Part shown: one piece after another, positions 22,801 through 32,154 of the stretch | How positions within the stretch are numbered: position 1 is the first letter of the stretch | How the letters are laid out: every line of letters begins with the position of its first letter | Origin: Mycobacterium sp. E740 | GTDB taxonomy: Bacteria > Actinomycetota > Actinomycetes > Mycobacteriales > Mycobacteriaceae | DNA: 64,000 nucleotides | Assembly (NCBI RefSeq): GCF_001672895.1 | Contig: NZ_LZKP01000172.1 | Location: 1-64,000 of the forward strand | Direction of reading: 5' to 3' | Notes under the pieces: model-generated | Seen by the model: only the letters and a program-made list of their open reading frames with translations | Databases searched by the model: none | What the model was told of the DNA's origin: nothing | Made by a program: the position numbers and the translations under genes

Positions 22801-23541
22801 CTATTCGGCTTCGCCGAGGATTCCGTAGATCTCGCGGCGGGCATTGTTGACGATGTCGACGACCCGCTGCTGTTGGTCCTCGCCGGTGGCGTAGGCCGCC
22901 TGCGCGACGGCGCCCATCAGCTGGGCGACGGCGCTCTGGAGGTTGGCGTGGCCGGGCGCCTCGTCCTTGAAGCTGTCGGTGATCTCTTCCCACGGCGCGG
23001 TCGCGATCTTCTCGACCGCGGCGCGGCCGTCGTCGGTGAGCTCGAAAAGCTTCTTGCTGCCGTCGGTTTCGGTCGCGACGATCAGACCCTCGTCGACCAG
23101 CAGCTGCAGCGTCGGGTACACCGACCCGGGACTCGGCCGCCACAGGTTCTGGCTGCGTTCGCCGATCTCCTGGATCATCTCGTAGCCGTGCATGGGCCGC
23201 TCGGCGAGCAGCTTGAGGATCGCCGCGCGCACATCGCCGCGACGGCCCCGGCCGTGCCGACGGCCGCGGTGCGGACCGCCGGGACCGAAGCCCGGACCGA
23301 AACCGGGGCCGAAGCCCGGACCGAAACCGAAGCCGCCGCGCCGGTCGAAGCCGAACTCGAACCCGCGACCGGGGCCGCCGCGGCCGGGTCCGAACGAGGG
23401 CCCGCCGTCGTGCTGCCTGAGCTGCTCGCGCAGGTTGTCCCGGAGTTCGCGCCGGGCCTGTCGCCGCTGCTGATGCAGCGCCCGCCGGTCGAGCGGGGTG
23501 AAGCCGAAGCCGCCGGGCGGCGGCGTGAAGGGGTTGGTCAT
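22801..23541 (-). CDS. PadR family transcriptional regulator with Gly/Phe-rich head
   Basis: 246 residues from ATG 23541, with AAAGGA eight bases upstream. Residues about 1-100 are low-complexity (GFGFGPGFGPGFGPGFGPG and His/Arg-rich); the PadR winged helix follows (RAAILKLLAERPMHGYEMIQ, SPGSVYPTLQLLVDEGLI) with a C-terminal helical dimerisation domain. PadR proteins repress divergent genes, and the gene faces a carotenoid oxygenase across a 47-bp near-palindrome. The same frame stays open far upstream, but that is shadow coding, not one giant protein. Confidence 0.88.
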   Translation of the reverse strand: MTNPFTPPPGGFGFTPLDRRALHQQRRQARRELRDNLREQLRQHDGGPSFGPGRGGPGRGFEFGFDRRGGFGFGPGFGPGFGPGFGPGGPHRGRRHGRGRRGDVRAAILKLLAERPMHGYEMIQEIGERSQNLWRPSPGSVYPTLQLLVDEGLIVATETDGSKKLFELTDDGRAAVEKIATAPWEEITDSFKDEAPGHANLQSAVAQLMGAVAQAAYATGEDQQQRVVDIVNNARREIYGILGEAE

Positions 23542-23573
23542 AGCTGTTTTCCTTTGATCGGGGGAGACGCGGA

Positions 23574-23620
23574 TTGCATCTCGATACGTTGACGATATAT
23601 CGGAACCTATCGCGATGCAA
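23574..23620. promoter_or_regulatory. Nested palindrome, candidate PadR operator
   Basis: Outer arms TTGCATCTCGATA (23574-23586) and TATCGCGATGCAA (23608-23620) match 12 of 13 as inverted repeats. Between them on nearly the same axis is the perfect palindrome CGATATATCG (23593-23602). It sits between divergent padR and the carotenoid oxygenase gene. Confidence 0.7.
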
Positions 23621-23682
23621 CCTCCTGGGTGACACATCGCCGAGGACGTGCCAGAGTCGGCTATCGACTCCAGGAGACGCAG

Positions 23683-25017
23683 ATGACCGAGACGACCGAC
23701 TCGACTCTTTTCGGCGCCGACGATTTCTTCCGGCGCGGCAACTACGCTCCGGTCGCCGACGAACTGAGTGAGTACGACCTTCCGGTGCAGGGCGCGATAC
23801 CGGCGGAATTGGACGGTTGGTACCTGCGCAACGGGCCCAATCCGCGCCGGAGCAGCGCGCACTGGTTCACCGGCGACGGCATGATCCACGGAGTCCGCAT
23901 CGAGGGCGGCCGGGCCAAGTGGTACCGCAATCGGTGGGTGCGGACCGACAGCTTCATCTCCGAGTTCCCGCTTTACAACGCCGACGGCACTCGCAATCTG
24001 CGGGCCAGCGTCGCCAACACGCACGTCGTCGGCCATGCGGGAAGGACCTTGGCGCTGGTCGAGTCGTCGCTGCCCTACGAGATCACCAACGATCTGGAGA
24101 CGTTGGGCGCCTACGACTTCGGTGGCAAGCTGGTCGACTCGATGACCGCACATCCCAAGATCTGCCCGGCGACAGGCGAATTGCACTTCTTCGGCTACGG
24201 CAACATCTTCACCCCGCACGTGACCTACCACCGCGCCGACGCCGACGGCGAGTTGACCGTCAACCGGCCGCTCGACGTTCCGGCCCTGACGATGATGCAC
24301 GACTTCGCCCTGACCGCGACCCACGTGATCTTCATGGACCTGCCCATCGTGTTCGACCTCGACATCGCGATGAAGTCCGGAAGCGACATGCCGTACCGCT
24401 GGGACGACAACTACGGCGCGCGGTTCGGGTTGCTGCGCCGCGACGACCCGTTCGGCGAAGTGCGGTGGTTGGACATCGACCCGTGTTACGTGTTCCACGT
24501 CGCGAATGCCTACGATGACGGCAACTCCGTTGTGCTGCAAGCGGTCCGGTATCCCGAATTGTGGCGGGGCACCAGCGGTTTCGAGGCCGACGGGGTGTTG
24601 TGGAGCTGGACGATCGACCTGTCCACCGGCACTGTCGCCGAGCGTCAGCTCGACGACCGTGCGGTCGAGTTCCCGCGGATCGACGACCGGTTGGCGACCT
24701 TGCCGGCCCGATACGCCGTCGCGGTCGGTGACGGCCGGCTCGTGCGTTACGACCTCGCAACAGGAGACGCGGCCGAGCAGGCGTTCGACATGGAGAGCGC
24801 CCCGGCCGGCCCCGGTGAGGCGGTGTTCGTTCCGTCTCCGTCGGGCCCTGCGGACGAGAACAGCGGCTGGTACCTCGGTTACGTGTACGACCCGGCGCGT
24901 GACGGCAGCGACCTCGTGATCATCGACGCTTCGGACTTCACGGGTCCGCCCATCGCCAGAGTCCAGCTGCCGCAGCGTGTCCCGTACGGGTTCCACGGCA
25001 ACTGGATCGCAGGCTAG
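23683..25017 (+). CDS. Carotenoid oxygenase family protein
   Basis: 444 residues from ATG 23683 (GGAG six bases upstream). Iron(II) beta-propeller dioxygenase that cleaves carotenoids, stilbenoids or similar conjugated alkenes. The four His ligands are visible in order: MTAHPKI, MMHDFALT, YVFHVANA and YGFHGNW near the C-terminus. LRNGPNP and WFTGDGMIHG are the N-terminal family motifs. Likely controlled by the divergent PadR. Its stop overlaps the stop of the convergent RDD gene. Confidence 0.92.
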   Translation: MTETTDSTLFGADDFFRRGNYAPVADELSEYDLPVQGAIPAELDGWYLRNGPNPRRSSAHWFTGDGMIHGVRIEGGRAKWYRNRWVRTDSFISEFPLYNADGTRNLRASVANTHVVGHAGRTLALVESSLPYEITNDLETLGAYDFGGKLVDSMTAHPKICPATGELHFFGYGNIFTPHVTYHRADADGELTVNRPLDVPALTMMHDFALTATHVIFMDLPIVFDLDIAMKSGSDMPYRWDDNYGARFGLLRRDDPFGEVRWLDIDPCYVFHVANAYDDGNSVVLQAVRYPELWRGTSGFEADGVLWSWTIDLSTGTVAERQLDDRAVEFPRIDDRLATLPARYAVAVGDGRLVRYDLATGDAAEQAFDMESAPAGPGEAVFVPSPSGPADENSGWYLGYVYDPARDGSDLVIIDASDFTGPPIARVQLPQRVPYGFHGNWIAG

Positions 25018-25853
25018 CCCGGCGGCGCGAAGCCCCCAGACTGGGGCTGAACCGGCGGCGGCGGTGGGATGGGCCAAGGCGCGGCTGGTGGCGCGGCGTG
25101 GCTCGATTGCAGTCGAGCCAACTCGCGACGGTGCCGCTCGGCCAGCACCGCCGCGAGTATGAACTGCGGCGGGGTGCCCGGTGGGGGCGGCGGTGAGATC
25201 TGCGCGACGACGCCGGTGGTGATCCGGCGAGCCATTCGATCGCGCACATCGGGATCCAATTGCGCTGCGCGGCTGAGGAACTGACGAGCCAACTCGGCCT
25301 GCTCGGGCCGCAACCCCGACAGCTGCAACGATGACGCCCACCATGCGAGCTGCGGCGGCATGGGCGGTGGGGGAGACATGCGGGGCGCACGCTCGCTGAT
25401 CACCACGGTGCCGGCGAAGATGTCTCCGAGCCGTTTGCCTTTGGCCGACAGCAGGCTGCAGATCACGGCCGGACCACCGGCGAGCATCCAGATCTCGACG
25501 ACCCCGGACAGCGCTCGAAAGAACGCCTGCCGAAACCGTTCTGGGCCACCGTCTTCTGACACCACCCGCAGACCCATCGCCATCTTTCCCAGCGACCGGC
25601 CGCGCGTCGCGGTCTCGAACACGAGCGGATAGCCCACCAGGGCGAGCACGGTGAAGATGATCACCAGCGCTCCCGACAGTGCCGGATCGAACTGCGTGAG
25701 CGTCAAGGCGAAGAGCAGCAACCCGATCAGATAAAGCAGAAACACGACGGTGATGTCGATGAGCGCCGCCACCGCTCGTACCGGAAGCTGGGCGATCTGG
25801 ACGTCGAGAACCACCGCGTCTCCGGTCACGACAGGTTCCTGCTGCCAGACCAT
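25014..25853 (-). CDS. RDD family membrane protein
   Basis: 279 residues from ATG 25853. An RDD-type domain with three membrane helices (IDITVVFLLYLIGLLLFAL; ALVIIFTVLALVGYPLVF; VEIWMLAGGPAVICSLL) between residues about 25 and 160, including the ATRGRSLGKMAMGLRVV motif; a cytoplasmic helical and Pro-rich tail follows. Transport role unproven. Divergent from the SpoIIM-like gene (28 nt), an arrangement also present in other mycobacteria next to the MoxR/DUF58 operon. Confidence 0.85.
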   Translation of the reverse strand: MVWQQEPVVTGDAVVLDVQIAQLPVRAVAALIDITVVFLLYLIGLLLFALTLTQFDPALSGALVIIFTVLALVGYPLVFETATRGRSLGKMAMGLRVVSEDGGPERFRQAFFRALSGVVEIWMLAGGPAVICSLLSAKGKRLGDIFAGTVVISERAPRMSPPPPMPPQLAWWASSLQLSGLRPEQAELARQFLSRAAQLDPDVRDRMARRITTGVVAQISPPPPPGTPPQFILAAVLAERHRRELARLQSSHAAPPAAPWPIPPPPPVQPQSGGFAPPG

Positions 25854-25868
25854 AGCGCCCAACGCTAC

Positions 25869-25874
25869 TAGGAT
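25869..25874 (+). promoter_or_regulatory. -10 box TAGGAT for a leaderless GTG at 25882
   Basis: TAGGAT fits TANNNT and lies exactly 7 nt before GTG 25882, supporting that start and a leaderless transcript. Confidence 0.5.
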
Positions 25875-25881
25875 TCGGTGC

Positions 25882-26874
25882 GTGGATGTCGACGCGTTCG
25901 TGCTGACGCACCGCGCGACGTGGGACCGCTTCGAGCAGTTGATCAGACGTCGCCGCCACCTCACCGGGGCCGAGGTCGACGAACTGGTCGATCTGTACCA
26001 GCGCGTGTCCACGCACCTGTCGATGGTGCGCTCTGCATCCACGGACTCGGTGCTCGTGGGCCGGCTGTCGGGCCTCGTTGCCCAGGGCCGCAGCGCGGTG
26101 ACCGGCGCGCACGCGCCGCTGTGGCGCGAGTTCGTCCGGTTCTGGACCGTCTCGTTCCCCGTCGTCGCCTACCGGTCCCGGGCGTGGTGGCTGAGCACGG
26201 CCGTCGTGTTCCTGGCCACTGCCGCTCTGATCGCGGTCTGGGTGTCGGGCAGTGCCGAAGTGCGGGCGGCCATCGGCACGCCCGAGGAGATAGACCAACT
26301 GGTCAACGCGAACTTCGCGAACTACTACAGCGAGCACCCGGCGGGTTCGTTCGCGCTGCAGGTCTGGGTGAACAACGCCTGGATCTCGTTGCAGTGCTTG
26401 GCATTTGCGATTCTGCTCGGCCTCCCGATTCCCTACGTGCTGCTGCAGAACGCCGCCAACCTCGGCGTGAACGCGGGGCTGATGTTCGGCGCGGGCAAGG
26501 GCGACGTCTTCCTCGGGCTGATCACCCCGCATGGCCTGCTCGAGCTGACCGCGGTGTTTCTGGCCGCCGCGGCAGGAATGCGGCTGGGATGGAAGGTCGT
26601 CGCGCCGGGTGACCGTCCGCGCGGACAGGTGCTCGCCGAGCAAGGCCGCGCGATCGGCTCGGTGGCGGGCGGGCTGGTGGCGGTTCTGCTGGTGTCGGGG
26701 CTCATCGAGGCACTCGTGACGCCCTCGCCGTTGCCGACGGCGGCCCGGATCGCCATCGGCGTGACAGCCGAATTCGCGTTCCTGGCGTACATATTCCACT
26801 TCGGCCGAAGGGCGCAGCGGGCGGGCGAGACCGGAGACGTCGACGACGCCCCCGACGTGGTGCCGACCAGCTAG
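25882..26874 (+). CDS. Stage II sporulation protein M-like (DUF95) membrane protein
   Basis: 330 residues from GTG 25882. VDVDAFVLTHRATWDRFEQLI and LVDLYQRVSTHLS are the cytoplasmic head typical of mycobacterial DUF95 proteins; then about six membrane helices (STAVVFLATAALIAVWV; ISLQCLAFAILLGLPIPYVL; GLLELTAVFLAAAAG and others). Mycobacteria do not sporulate in the Bacillus sense, so a membrane-remodelling or envelope role is inferred. Clusters with RDD, DUF58 and MoxR genes. Converges on the DUF58 gene with a 4-nt overlap of ends. Confidence 0.85.
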   Translation: MDVDAFVLTHRATWDRFEQLIRRRRHLTGAEVDELVDLYQRVSTHLSMVRSASTDSVLVGRLSGLVAQGRSAVTGAHAPLWREFVRFWTVSFPVVAYRSRAWWLSTAVVFLATAALIAVWVSGSAEVRAAIGTPEEIDQLVNANFANYYSEHPAGSFALQVWVNNAWISLQCLAFAILLGLPIPYVLLQNAANLGVNAGLMFGAGKGDVFLGLITPHGLLELTAVFLAAAAGMRLGWKVVAPGDRPRGQVLAEQGRAIGSVAGGLVAVLLVSGLIEALVTPSPLPTAARIAIGVTAEFAFLAYIFHFGRRAQRAGETGDVDDAPDVVPTS

Positions 26875-28193
26875 AGCCGGCCGGTGGCTTTCATCGCCAG
26901 ATAGTGGTCGGCCAGCGCGGGAGCGAGTTCCTCGGGCGGGGTATCGACGACTCCCACGCCGCTGCGCCGCAATCGAGAAGCGATCGCCCGCCGCTCGTTG
27001 CGGGCCCGTTCGGCTGCTGCGGCGTCGTAGACCTGCACGGCGTCGGCGCGCCCGCCCGCGAGCACCTCGACCCGGGGGTCGGCGACCGCCGCGACGACGA
27101 CGCCGTGCTTGGCCGTCAGCTGCGCAAGCACGGTCATGAGGCCTTCTTCCAGCGCGGAGGCGTTGAGGTCGGTGAGCAGCACGACCAACGCGCGCCTGCG
27201 AACACGACGCTGCACCGCTGAGACCATCGCGACCGCGTCCGATTCGATCAGCGCGGGCTCGATCGGGGCCATCGCCGCCACCAGTTGAGCGAGCAGGTCC
27301 GTGCGGGAGGCGTTGAACACCGCTGCCCTGGTCATTCGGTCGTGGGCAAGGAAGTCGACGTGGTCGCCCGCCCGGGAGGCGAGCGCCGCGAGAAGCAGCG
27401 CGGCGTCCATCGACCAATCCAGCCGCGGCCAGCCCGAAAGCTCGTTCGCGGTCGGGTCCACCCCGACACGACCCGCCGAGGTGCGGCCGGTGTCGAGCAC
27501 GATGACCACCCGTTGATCCCGTTCCGGGCGCCATGTCCTGACGACGACGTCGGCACGCCGCGCCGAGGCGCGCCAGTCGATCGACCGGACGTCGTCGCCG
27601 ATGACATACTCCCGCAGCGAGTCGAACTCGGTACCCCGGCCGCGGATCAGGACCGGCGTATTGCCTTCGAGCTCAAGCAGTTTCGCGAGCCGCGACGGCA
27701 GGTGTCTGCGCGACAAGAACGGTGGCAGGATCCTGACCCGCCACGGTACGCGGTGCGAGCTCTGGCGGCCCGCCAGCCCGAGCGGCCCGGTCGCGCGAAC
27801 CGTCACCCACGCCGACTCCTGGTCGCCGCGGCGCACCGGCCGCAGCGTCGTCACAAGCCGAAGCTGTTGCCCGGCGGGCACATTCACACGGTGAACGCGC
27901 GGCGCGGCGCGCGCGCTCGGCGGCCAGGCGTCGCGGACGAGTCCCCTGACACGGCCCGCACCGGTGTTATCGACGTGCAGCACGGCCTCCACCGACTGGC
28001 CGAGCCGTGCTGTGGGTTCGCCCGACCGGGTGAAACGCACCCTGCGAGTGCTGCCCGCCAGCGCCGCGTCGAACACGATCAGCGTGAGCAGCGCGACGAT
28101 CAGCACGGCGAACGTCCATCCCGGCCGCGGTGAGACCGCGATCGGTGCGACGAGGATCAGCGCGACCAGCCCCGCACGCCCGGTGAGGATCAC
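26871..28193 (-). CDS. DUF58 domain protein (MoxR-associated, vWA-like)
   Basis: 440 residues, GTG start overlapping the moxR stop (GTGA). Two N-terminal membrane helices (about 5-48), then a beta-rich region, then the DUF58 core with GRGTEFDSLREYVIGDD and IDWRASAR, followed by a vWA-like half (VVIVLDTGRTSAG, DLNASALEEG). DUF58 proteins act with MoxR ATPases as presumed chaperone complexes for envelope or metal-loaded proteins. Last gene of the operon. Confidence 0.9.
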   Translation of the reverse strand: MILTGRAGLVALILVAPIAVSPRPGWTFAVLIVALLTLIVFDAALAGSTRRVRFTRSGEPTARLGQSVEAVLHVDNTGAGRVRGLVRDAWPPSARAAPRVHRVNVPAGQQLRLVTTLRPVRRGDQESAWVTVRATGPLGLAGRQSSHRVPWRVRILPPFLSRRHLPSRLAKLLELEGNTPVLIRGRGTEFDSLREYVIGDDVRSIDWRASARRADVVVRTWRPERDQRVVIVLDTGRTSAGRVGVDPTANELSGWPRLDWSMDAALLLAALASRAGDHVDFLAHDRMTRAAVFNASRTDLLAQLVAAMAPIEPALIESDAVAMVSAVQRRVRRRALVVLLTDLNASALEEGLMTVLAQLTAKHGVVVAAVADPRVEVLAGGRADAVQVYDAAAAERARNERRAIASRLRRSGVGVVDTPPEELAPALADHYLAMKATGRL

Positions 28194-29155
28194 CAGCGTG
28201 GCACCGGCACTGTCGCGAGTATGCCGTCCAGCACCCCGTCGGGAGTGGCACCTTCCAGTTCGGCTTCCGGGCGCAACTGCACCCGGTGGCGCAATGTCGG
28301 CCGCGCCATCGCCTTCACGTCGTCAGGCGTCACGTAGTTGCGCCCCGACAACCAGGCCCACGACCGGGCGGTCGCCAAGAGTGCGGTCGCGCCGCGCGGC
28401 GACACTCCCAGCTGCAGAGAAGATGAATTCCTTGTGGCGGTGGCGATGTCGACGACATAACCGAGCACCTCGTCGGCGACCAGGACACCCCCTACCGCCG
28501 CGCGCCCGGCGGCCAGTTCGGCGGCTCCTGCGACGGGTCGCACATCGGACAGGTCACGGGGGTCGAACCCGTGCGCGTGCCGGTTCAGGATCGCGACCTC
28601 TTGTTCGCGTGTCGGTAGCCCAACGTTGAGTTTGAGCAGGAACCGGTCCAGTTGCGCCTCGGGCAGTTGGTAGGTGCCCTCGTACTCGATGGGGTTCTGC
28701 GTCGCGGCGACGATGAACGGATCCGGCAGTGCACGGGCTTCGCCCTCGACGCTGACCTGGCGCTCCTCCATGGCTTCCAGCAGCGCGGCCTGAGTCTTGG
28801 GTGGCGTCCGGTTGATCTCGTCGGCCAGCAGCAGGTTCGTGAACACCGGCCCGGACCGGAACTCGAATTCCGCTGTGCGCGCGTCGTACACCAGCGAGCC
28901 GGTGACGTCGCCGGGCATCAGGTCGGGAGTGAACTGCACGCGCTTGAAGTCCAGTTGCAAGGCAGCGGCCAGCGTGCGCACCAGCAGCGTCTTGGCGACC
29001 CCGGGAACGCCTTCGAGCAGTACGTGGCCGCGGCACAGCAGCGCGATCACCAGTCCGCTGACGACCGCGTCCTGACCGACCACCGCCTTCGCTATCTCCG
29101 AGCGCAACGCCAGCAACGCGGTTCGCGCGGAATCGTGTTCACCTGCCTGAGTCAC
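28190..29155 (-). CDS. moxR: MoxR family AAA+ ATPase
   Basis: 321 residues, GTG start overlapping the previous stop. Walker A GVPGVAKT, Walker B LLADEINR, sensor 1 VAATQNPIEYEGTYQLPEAQLDR and a C-terminal lid with the YVTPDDVKAMARP motif place it firmly in the MoxR group. ATP-driven chaperone-type protein acting with the DUF58 partner. Translationally coupled on both sides by 4-nt overlaps. Confidence 0.93.
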   Translation of the reverse strand: MTQAGEHDSARTALLALRSEIAKAVVGQDAVVSGLVIALLCRGHVLLEGVPGVAKTLLVRTLAAALQLDFKRVQFTPDLMPGDVTGSLVYDARTAEFEFRSGPVFTNLLLADEINRTPPKTQAALLEAMEERQVSVEGEARALPDPFIVAATQNPIEYEGTYQLPEAQLDRFLLKLNVGLPTREQEVAILNRHAHGFDPRDLSDVRPVAGAAELAAGRAAVGGVLVADEVLGYVVDIATATRNSSSLQLGVSPRGATALLATARSWAWLSGRNYVTPDDVKAMARPTLRHRVQLRPEAELEGATPDGVLDGILATVPVPRW

Positions 29156-30291
29156 GAGCGTGCGACCTGCCTCTCGATGTTGTCGAGTTCGCGTGCAAGG
29201 CGGACCAGTTCGGCGTCGTCTCTCGGCGGCGGACCGAACAGGATGTCACCCAACGCCTGCGGAGGAATATCGCAGTGAGCAGAAACCGCTTGCACGACCG
29301 CGACGGTATCGGGGCTGGCGCCCAGGCCGAGACGGGGCTGCATCCGTTGCAGCGCCGCAGTGCGTAACTCATCGGCGGCCCTGTCGCGCGCGCGTCGGGA
29401 GCGGTACAGCCGGCCACGGCCCTCCACGGTTTCAGACGCTCGCACCACGACCGGAAGCCGTTCTGCGACAAGCGGACCGATGCGCCGGCTCTGCCACGCG
29501 CCGACCAGCACCACCGTCGCCGCGAGCTGCCACAGCACCCACCGCACCTGCTGTGGAACCAGGTCGAAGAGAGAGGCGCCCCCTTCTGACTCGCCCTCGG
29601 TGAACTGCGGCGCATACCAGATCATTCGCCGGTCGGTACCGGCGAGATTCATGGCGAGCGCCGCGTTGCCCTCCTTGAGCAGCCCGCCGTTGGTCATGAA
29701 ATCGGAGTTGCCGACCACGGTTACATCTCGCCCCTCGGCGGTGTAGCGGACCAGTGCGCCGTCGTAGCAGCGGGTGAGGGCGGTGTCCTCGTCTGCCGCG
29801 TCGTAGGCGTCGCTCAGCCCGAACTGCACCGCCCCCGCGCGGGTGGCTTCGCGAAGGTCGCAGCCCGGCCGCTCACCGCCGCCGAACGTGGTGGCGCCGC
29901 TCAACCTGATCTCTGGCGCCAGAGCTTCCCGGGTGCGTGAGATCGGCTCCACCAGTAGGCGATCGCCCGGGAGCGCCGCTAGCCGCTGGAGCAACGCGTC
30001 GTCGACGAGGTGGTAGGTCTGTACCACGATCAACAGGGCGTCGGGCCGGGCTGCCGCCTCGACCGCGGCCACATCGCGCGCCTCGACCACGTCGACGCCG
30101 TGCTCCCGCACCAGCGTCATCAGCGCCCGTGTCCCGTCCGGCGACGTCGACTCCGGATCCATCCGCCCGCCCGGGCGCGGCGCGGTGAGATAGGCGCTCA
30201 GCGTCGCGAAAGCGATGACGGCAGCCAGCGCCAGCAACACCCACTTGGCTCCACGCCAGCGTTGGCGGATCGTCGGCGCCACGGCGGTCAT
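29152..30291 (-). CDS. DUF4350 domain membrane protein
   Basis: 379 residues from ATG 30291. One N-terminal helix (WVLLALAAVIAFATLSAYL), an external Rossmann-like DUF4350 domain (GTRALMTLVREHGVDVVEA, VVGNSDFMTNGGLLKEGNAALAMNL), and a second helix (WVLWQLAATVVLVGAW) leading to a cytoplasmic tail. Found in MoxR-DUF58 operons; exact role unknown. Overlaps neighbours by four bases at both ends. Confidence 0.85.
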   Translation of the reverse strand: MTAVAPTIRQRWRGAKWVLLALAAVIAFATLSAYLTAPRPGGRMDPESTSPDGTRALMTLVREHGVDVVEARDVAAVEAAARPDALLIVVQTYHLVDDALLQRLAALPGDRLLVEPISRTREALAPEIRLSGATTFGGGERPGCDLREATRAGAVQFGLSDAYDAADEDTALTRCYDGALVRYTAEGRDVTVVGNSDFMTNGGLLKEGNAALAMNLAGTDRRMIWYAPQFTEGESEGGASLFDLVPQQVRWVLWQLAATVVLVGAWQSRRIGPLVAERLPVVVRASETVEGRGRLYRSRRARDRAADELRTAALQRMQPRLGLGASPDTVAVVQAVSAHCDIPPQALGDILFGPPPRDDAELVRLARELDNIERQVARS

Positions 30292-30941
30292 CGGATCTCC
30301 GCCCACCCGTCGGGCGTAGGCGGGCCGGCCACCGCAGAGGCCACCACTGGCGCGTGCGAGCCGATGCGGTCGTCGACGCCCGCAATGATCCGGTAGGCGC
30401 CCTCGGTACCCGGTCGTTGACCATAGGACACGTCGTTGAAAGCCGTTGCTGCACAGGACAACTCGTCGCTCAGCGCGGGTATCCGACTGCCGGCGTCTCG
30501 CGCCAGCTCGGTGGCGGTGCGCCCTGGGACGGGATCGAGCACACCGAGCTCTTCCAGGTGCCGTGCGACGGCTCGCAGCCGGTGCCGAATCGCCGCGGCC
30601 CAGTCCCCGGCCGCGGCGGCTCGTTCCGCCAACCCACGATGTTGCGCCGCGGTGAGCATCTGGTCGCCGAACAACCCCACACTTCGGCCGCGACCGGTTC
30701 GCATGGTCCGTCGCGCGACTCGAACCGCCACGACCACCGCCACGGCGAGCAGGATCGCCAGCACCGTGACCGTCAGCCAACCACCCGGCACGGACGCACC
30801 CTGCACCGAGAGTCGGTACAGCAGGTCCTCGGCCCAGTCGATGACCCGCTCGATGAGGGAGCCCTTGGGGTATATCGGCTTTGCGAGTTCGTGTTGCGCT
30901 GCCTCGTGTGCGGCATCGCTGTCGATGTCTATCGTCGGCAC
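30288..30941 (-). CDS. DUF4129 domain membrane protein
   Basis: 217 residues from GTG 30941. One membrane helix (GGWLTVTVLAILLAVAVVVAV) separates a short outside head from the cytoplasmic DUF4129 domain (DWAAAIRHRLRAVARHLEELG, GRTATELARDAG). DUF4129 often accompanies transglutaminase, MoxR and DUF58 genes. One base separates it from the upstream gene; it overlaps the DUF4350 gene by four. Confidence 0.82.
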   Translation of the reverse strand: MPTIDIDSDAAHEAAQHELAKPIYPKGSLIERVIDWAEDLLYRLSVQGASVPGGWLTVTVLAILLAVAVVVAVRVARRTMRTGRGRSVGLFGDQMLTAAQHRGLAERAAAAGDWAAAIRHRLRAVARHLEELGVLDPVPGRTATELARDAGSRIPALSDELSCAATAFNDVSYGQRPGTEGAYRIIAGVDDRIGSHAPVVASAVAGPPTPDGWAEIR

Positions 30942-30942
30942 G

Positions 30943-32085
30943 TCAGTTGTGACGGGTCAGCCACAGCTGGTCGGTCGACTCGGACGGCACGGCCGGGCCG
31001 TACCCGGCACCGGTCTGCAGCACCAGATCGAAAGCCTCCCTGCGGATTCGGCCATCGGTGTACTGCAGTGCCACCACGCCCGCGCTGAAGGGTGCGGTGA
31101 TGATCTGGCCGATCGCACCCCCGACGGTGAGCAGGATCAGCGCCAGCAGCGCGGCAGCCGTCGTCGTCGCCGCCATCAGCACGAGCTGGCCGCCGAGGCT
31201 GAACGGGAACGCGACAGCGCCAGCGACGAGTTGGGCGACGATCACCGCGAGCAGCCGGATTCCCAACACCCGCCAGAAGTCTCGTTTGATCAACGCGAAC
31301 GACCGTTGCACGGCCACGACGATGCCGAGCCGCTCGAGCACGATGATGACGGGCGTGTAGGTCAGCATCGTGGCCAGGTACACGAGCGCAGCGAAAAGCG
31401 CCAGGACCAAGGGGATTCCGATCACCGCCGCGGCAGCACCACCCGCGGCGACCGCGATCCAGGCGACGAGACCCACGACCACGGCGACCAGGACCAGCGC
31501 CCCGGTCACCTCGAGAACCGAGAACCCGATCAGCGCCCACAGCCGCCCCCGAAGTCGTTGCCAAGCTTCACCGATGGTGATTCCGGAACCGAAAACGGCC
31601 CTGCCGACGACGACAGTGAGCATCCCGCTCAGCAGGATCGACGCCAGCCCGGTCGCGACCGATCCGGCAAGCCCCGACACCATGGAGCCCAGCAGCGCGC
31701 CCGTCGAGACCTCATCTTCGCCACTGAGCGCCGGCGCCAACTGCCCGCCGACGGCCAGCGGGCCGACAGAAAGCAGCAACGCGAGCAGCTGGGTGGCGAC
31801 GACCACGATCGTCGTGAGGCCGAGCGTGGCTTTCGGGTTCGTGCGGATGTAGCCGACCGCACCGTTGAAGATGTCGGACAGGGTCAGTGGGCGCAGCGGG
31901 ATGACGCCGGCCTTCAGCGCGGGGGGACGGTATCCCGGTGGCGGGCCGTAGCCAGGGGGCGCGAATCCAAAAGGTGCGTACCCCGGCGGCGGGTAGTACC
32001 CCGGGGGCGGTCCGTAGCCGGCCTGCGGGTACCCCGGTGGGGCGTAGCCCGGCGGCGGGCCGTACCAGCCGGCGTCGGTGCTCAT
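30943..32085 (-). CDS. Multi-helix membrane protein with PPGY repeats (glycerophosphoryl diester phosphodiesterase membrane-domain type)
   Basis: 380 residues from ATG 32085 (an ATG at 32094 adds three). The N-terminal 60 residues are GPPPGYAPPGY-type repeats; the rest has six to seven membrane helices and a conserved RPLTLSDIFNGAVGYIRTNP block typical of the GDPD membrane-domain family, without a phosphodiesterase domain. First gene of the MoxR operon; role unknown. Confidence 0.8.
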   Translation of the reverse strand: MSTDAGWYGPPPGYAPPGYPQAGYGPPPGYYPPPGYAPFGFAPPGYGPPPGYRPPALKAGVIPLRPLTLSDIFNGAVGYIRTNPKATLGLTTIVVVATQLLALLLSVGPLAVGGQLAPALSGEDEVSTGALLGSMVSGLAGSVATGLASILLSGMLTVVVGRAVFGSGITIGEAWQRLRGRLWALIGFSVLEVTGALVLVAVVVGLVAWIAVAAGGAAAAVIGIPLVLALFAALVYLATMLTYTPVIIVLERLGIVVAVQRSFALIKRDFWRVLGIRLLAVIVAQLVAGAVAFPFSLGGQLVLMAATTTAAALLALILLTVGGAIGQIITAPFSAGVVALQYTDGRIRREAFDLVLQTGAGYGPAVPSESTDQLWLTRHN

Positions 32086-32154
32086 GGCCACCATCCTGTC
32101 GATGGCGGTGTGAATTGACAACGCGACGGGCGGCGCCGGCCGGCTTGCCCGGCG

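Noticed and set aside
23260-23400. GFGPGFGPGFGPG-coding repeats as a CRISPR or VNTR array
   Set aside because: They are in frame inside padR, lack spacers, and encode a low-complexity head. No CRISPR array is present anywhere in the window.
22801-27534. A single minus-strand open frame of 1,577 codons
   Set aside because: Only its last 246 codons (PadR) have family motifs and a Shine-Dalgarno; the rest is antisense shadow of the carotenoid oxygenase and SpoIIM-like genes and out-of-frame shadow of the RDD and DUF58 genes, as expected in high-GC DNA.
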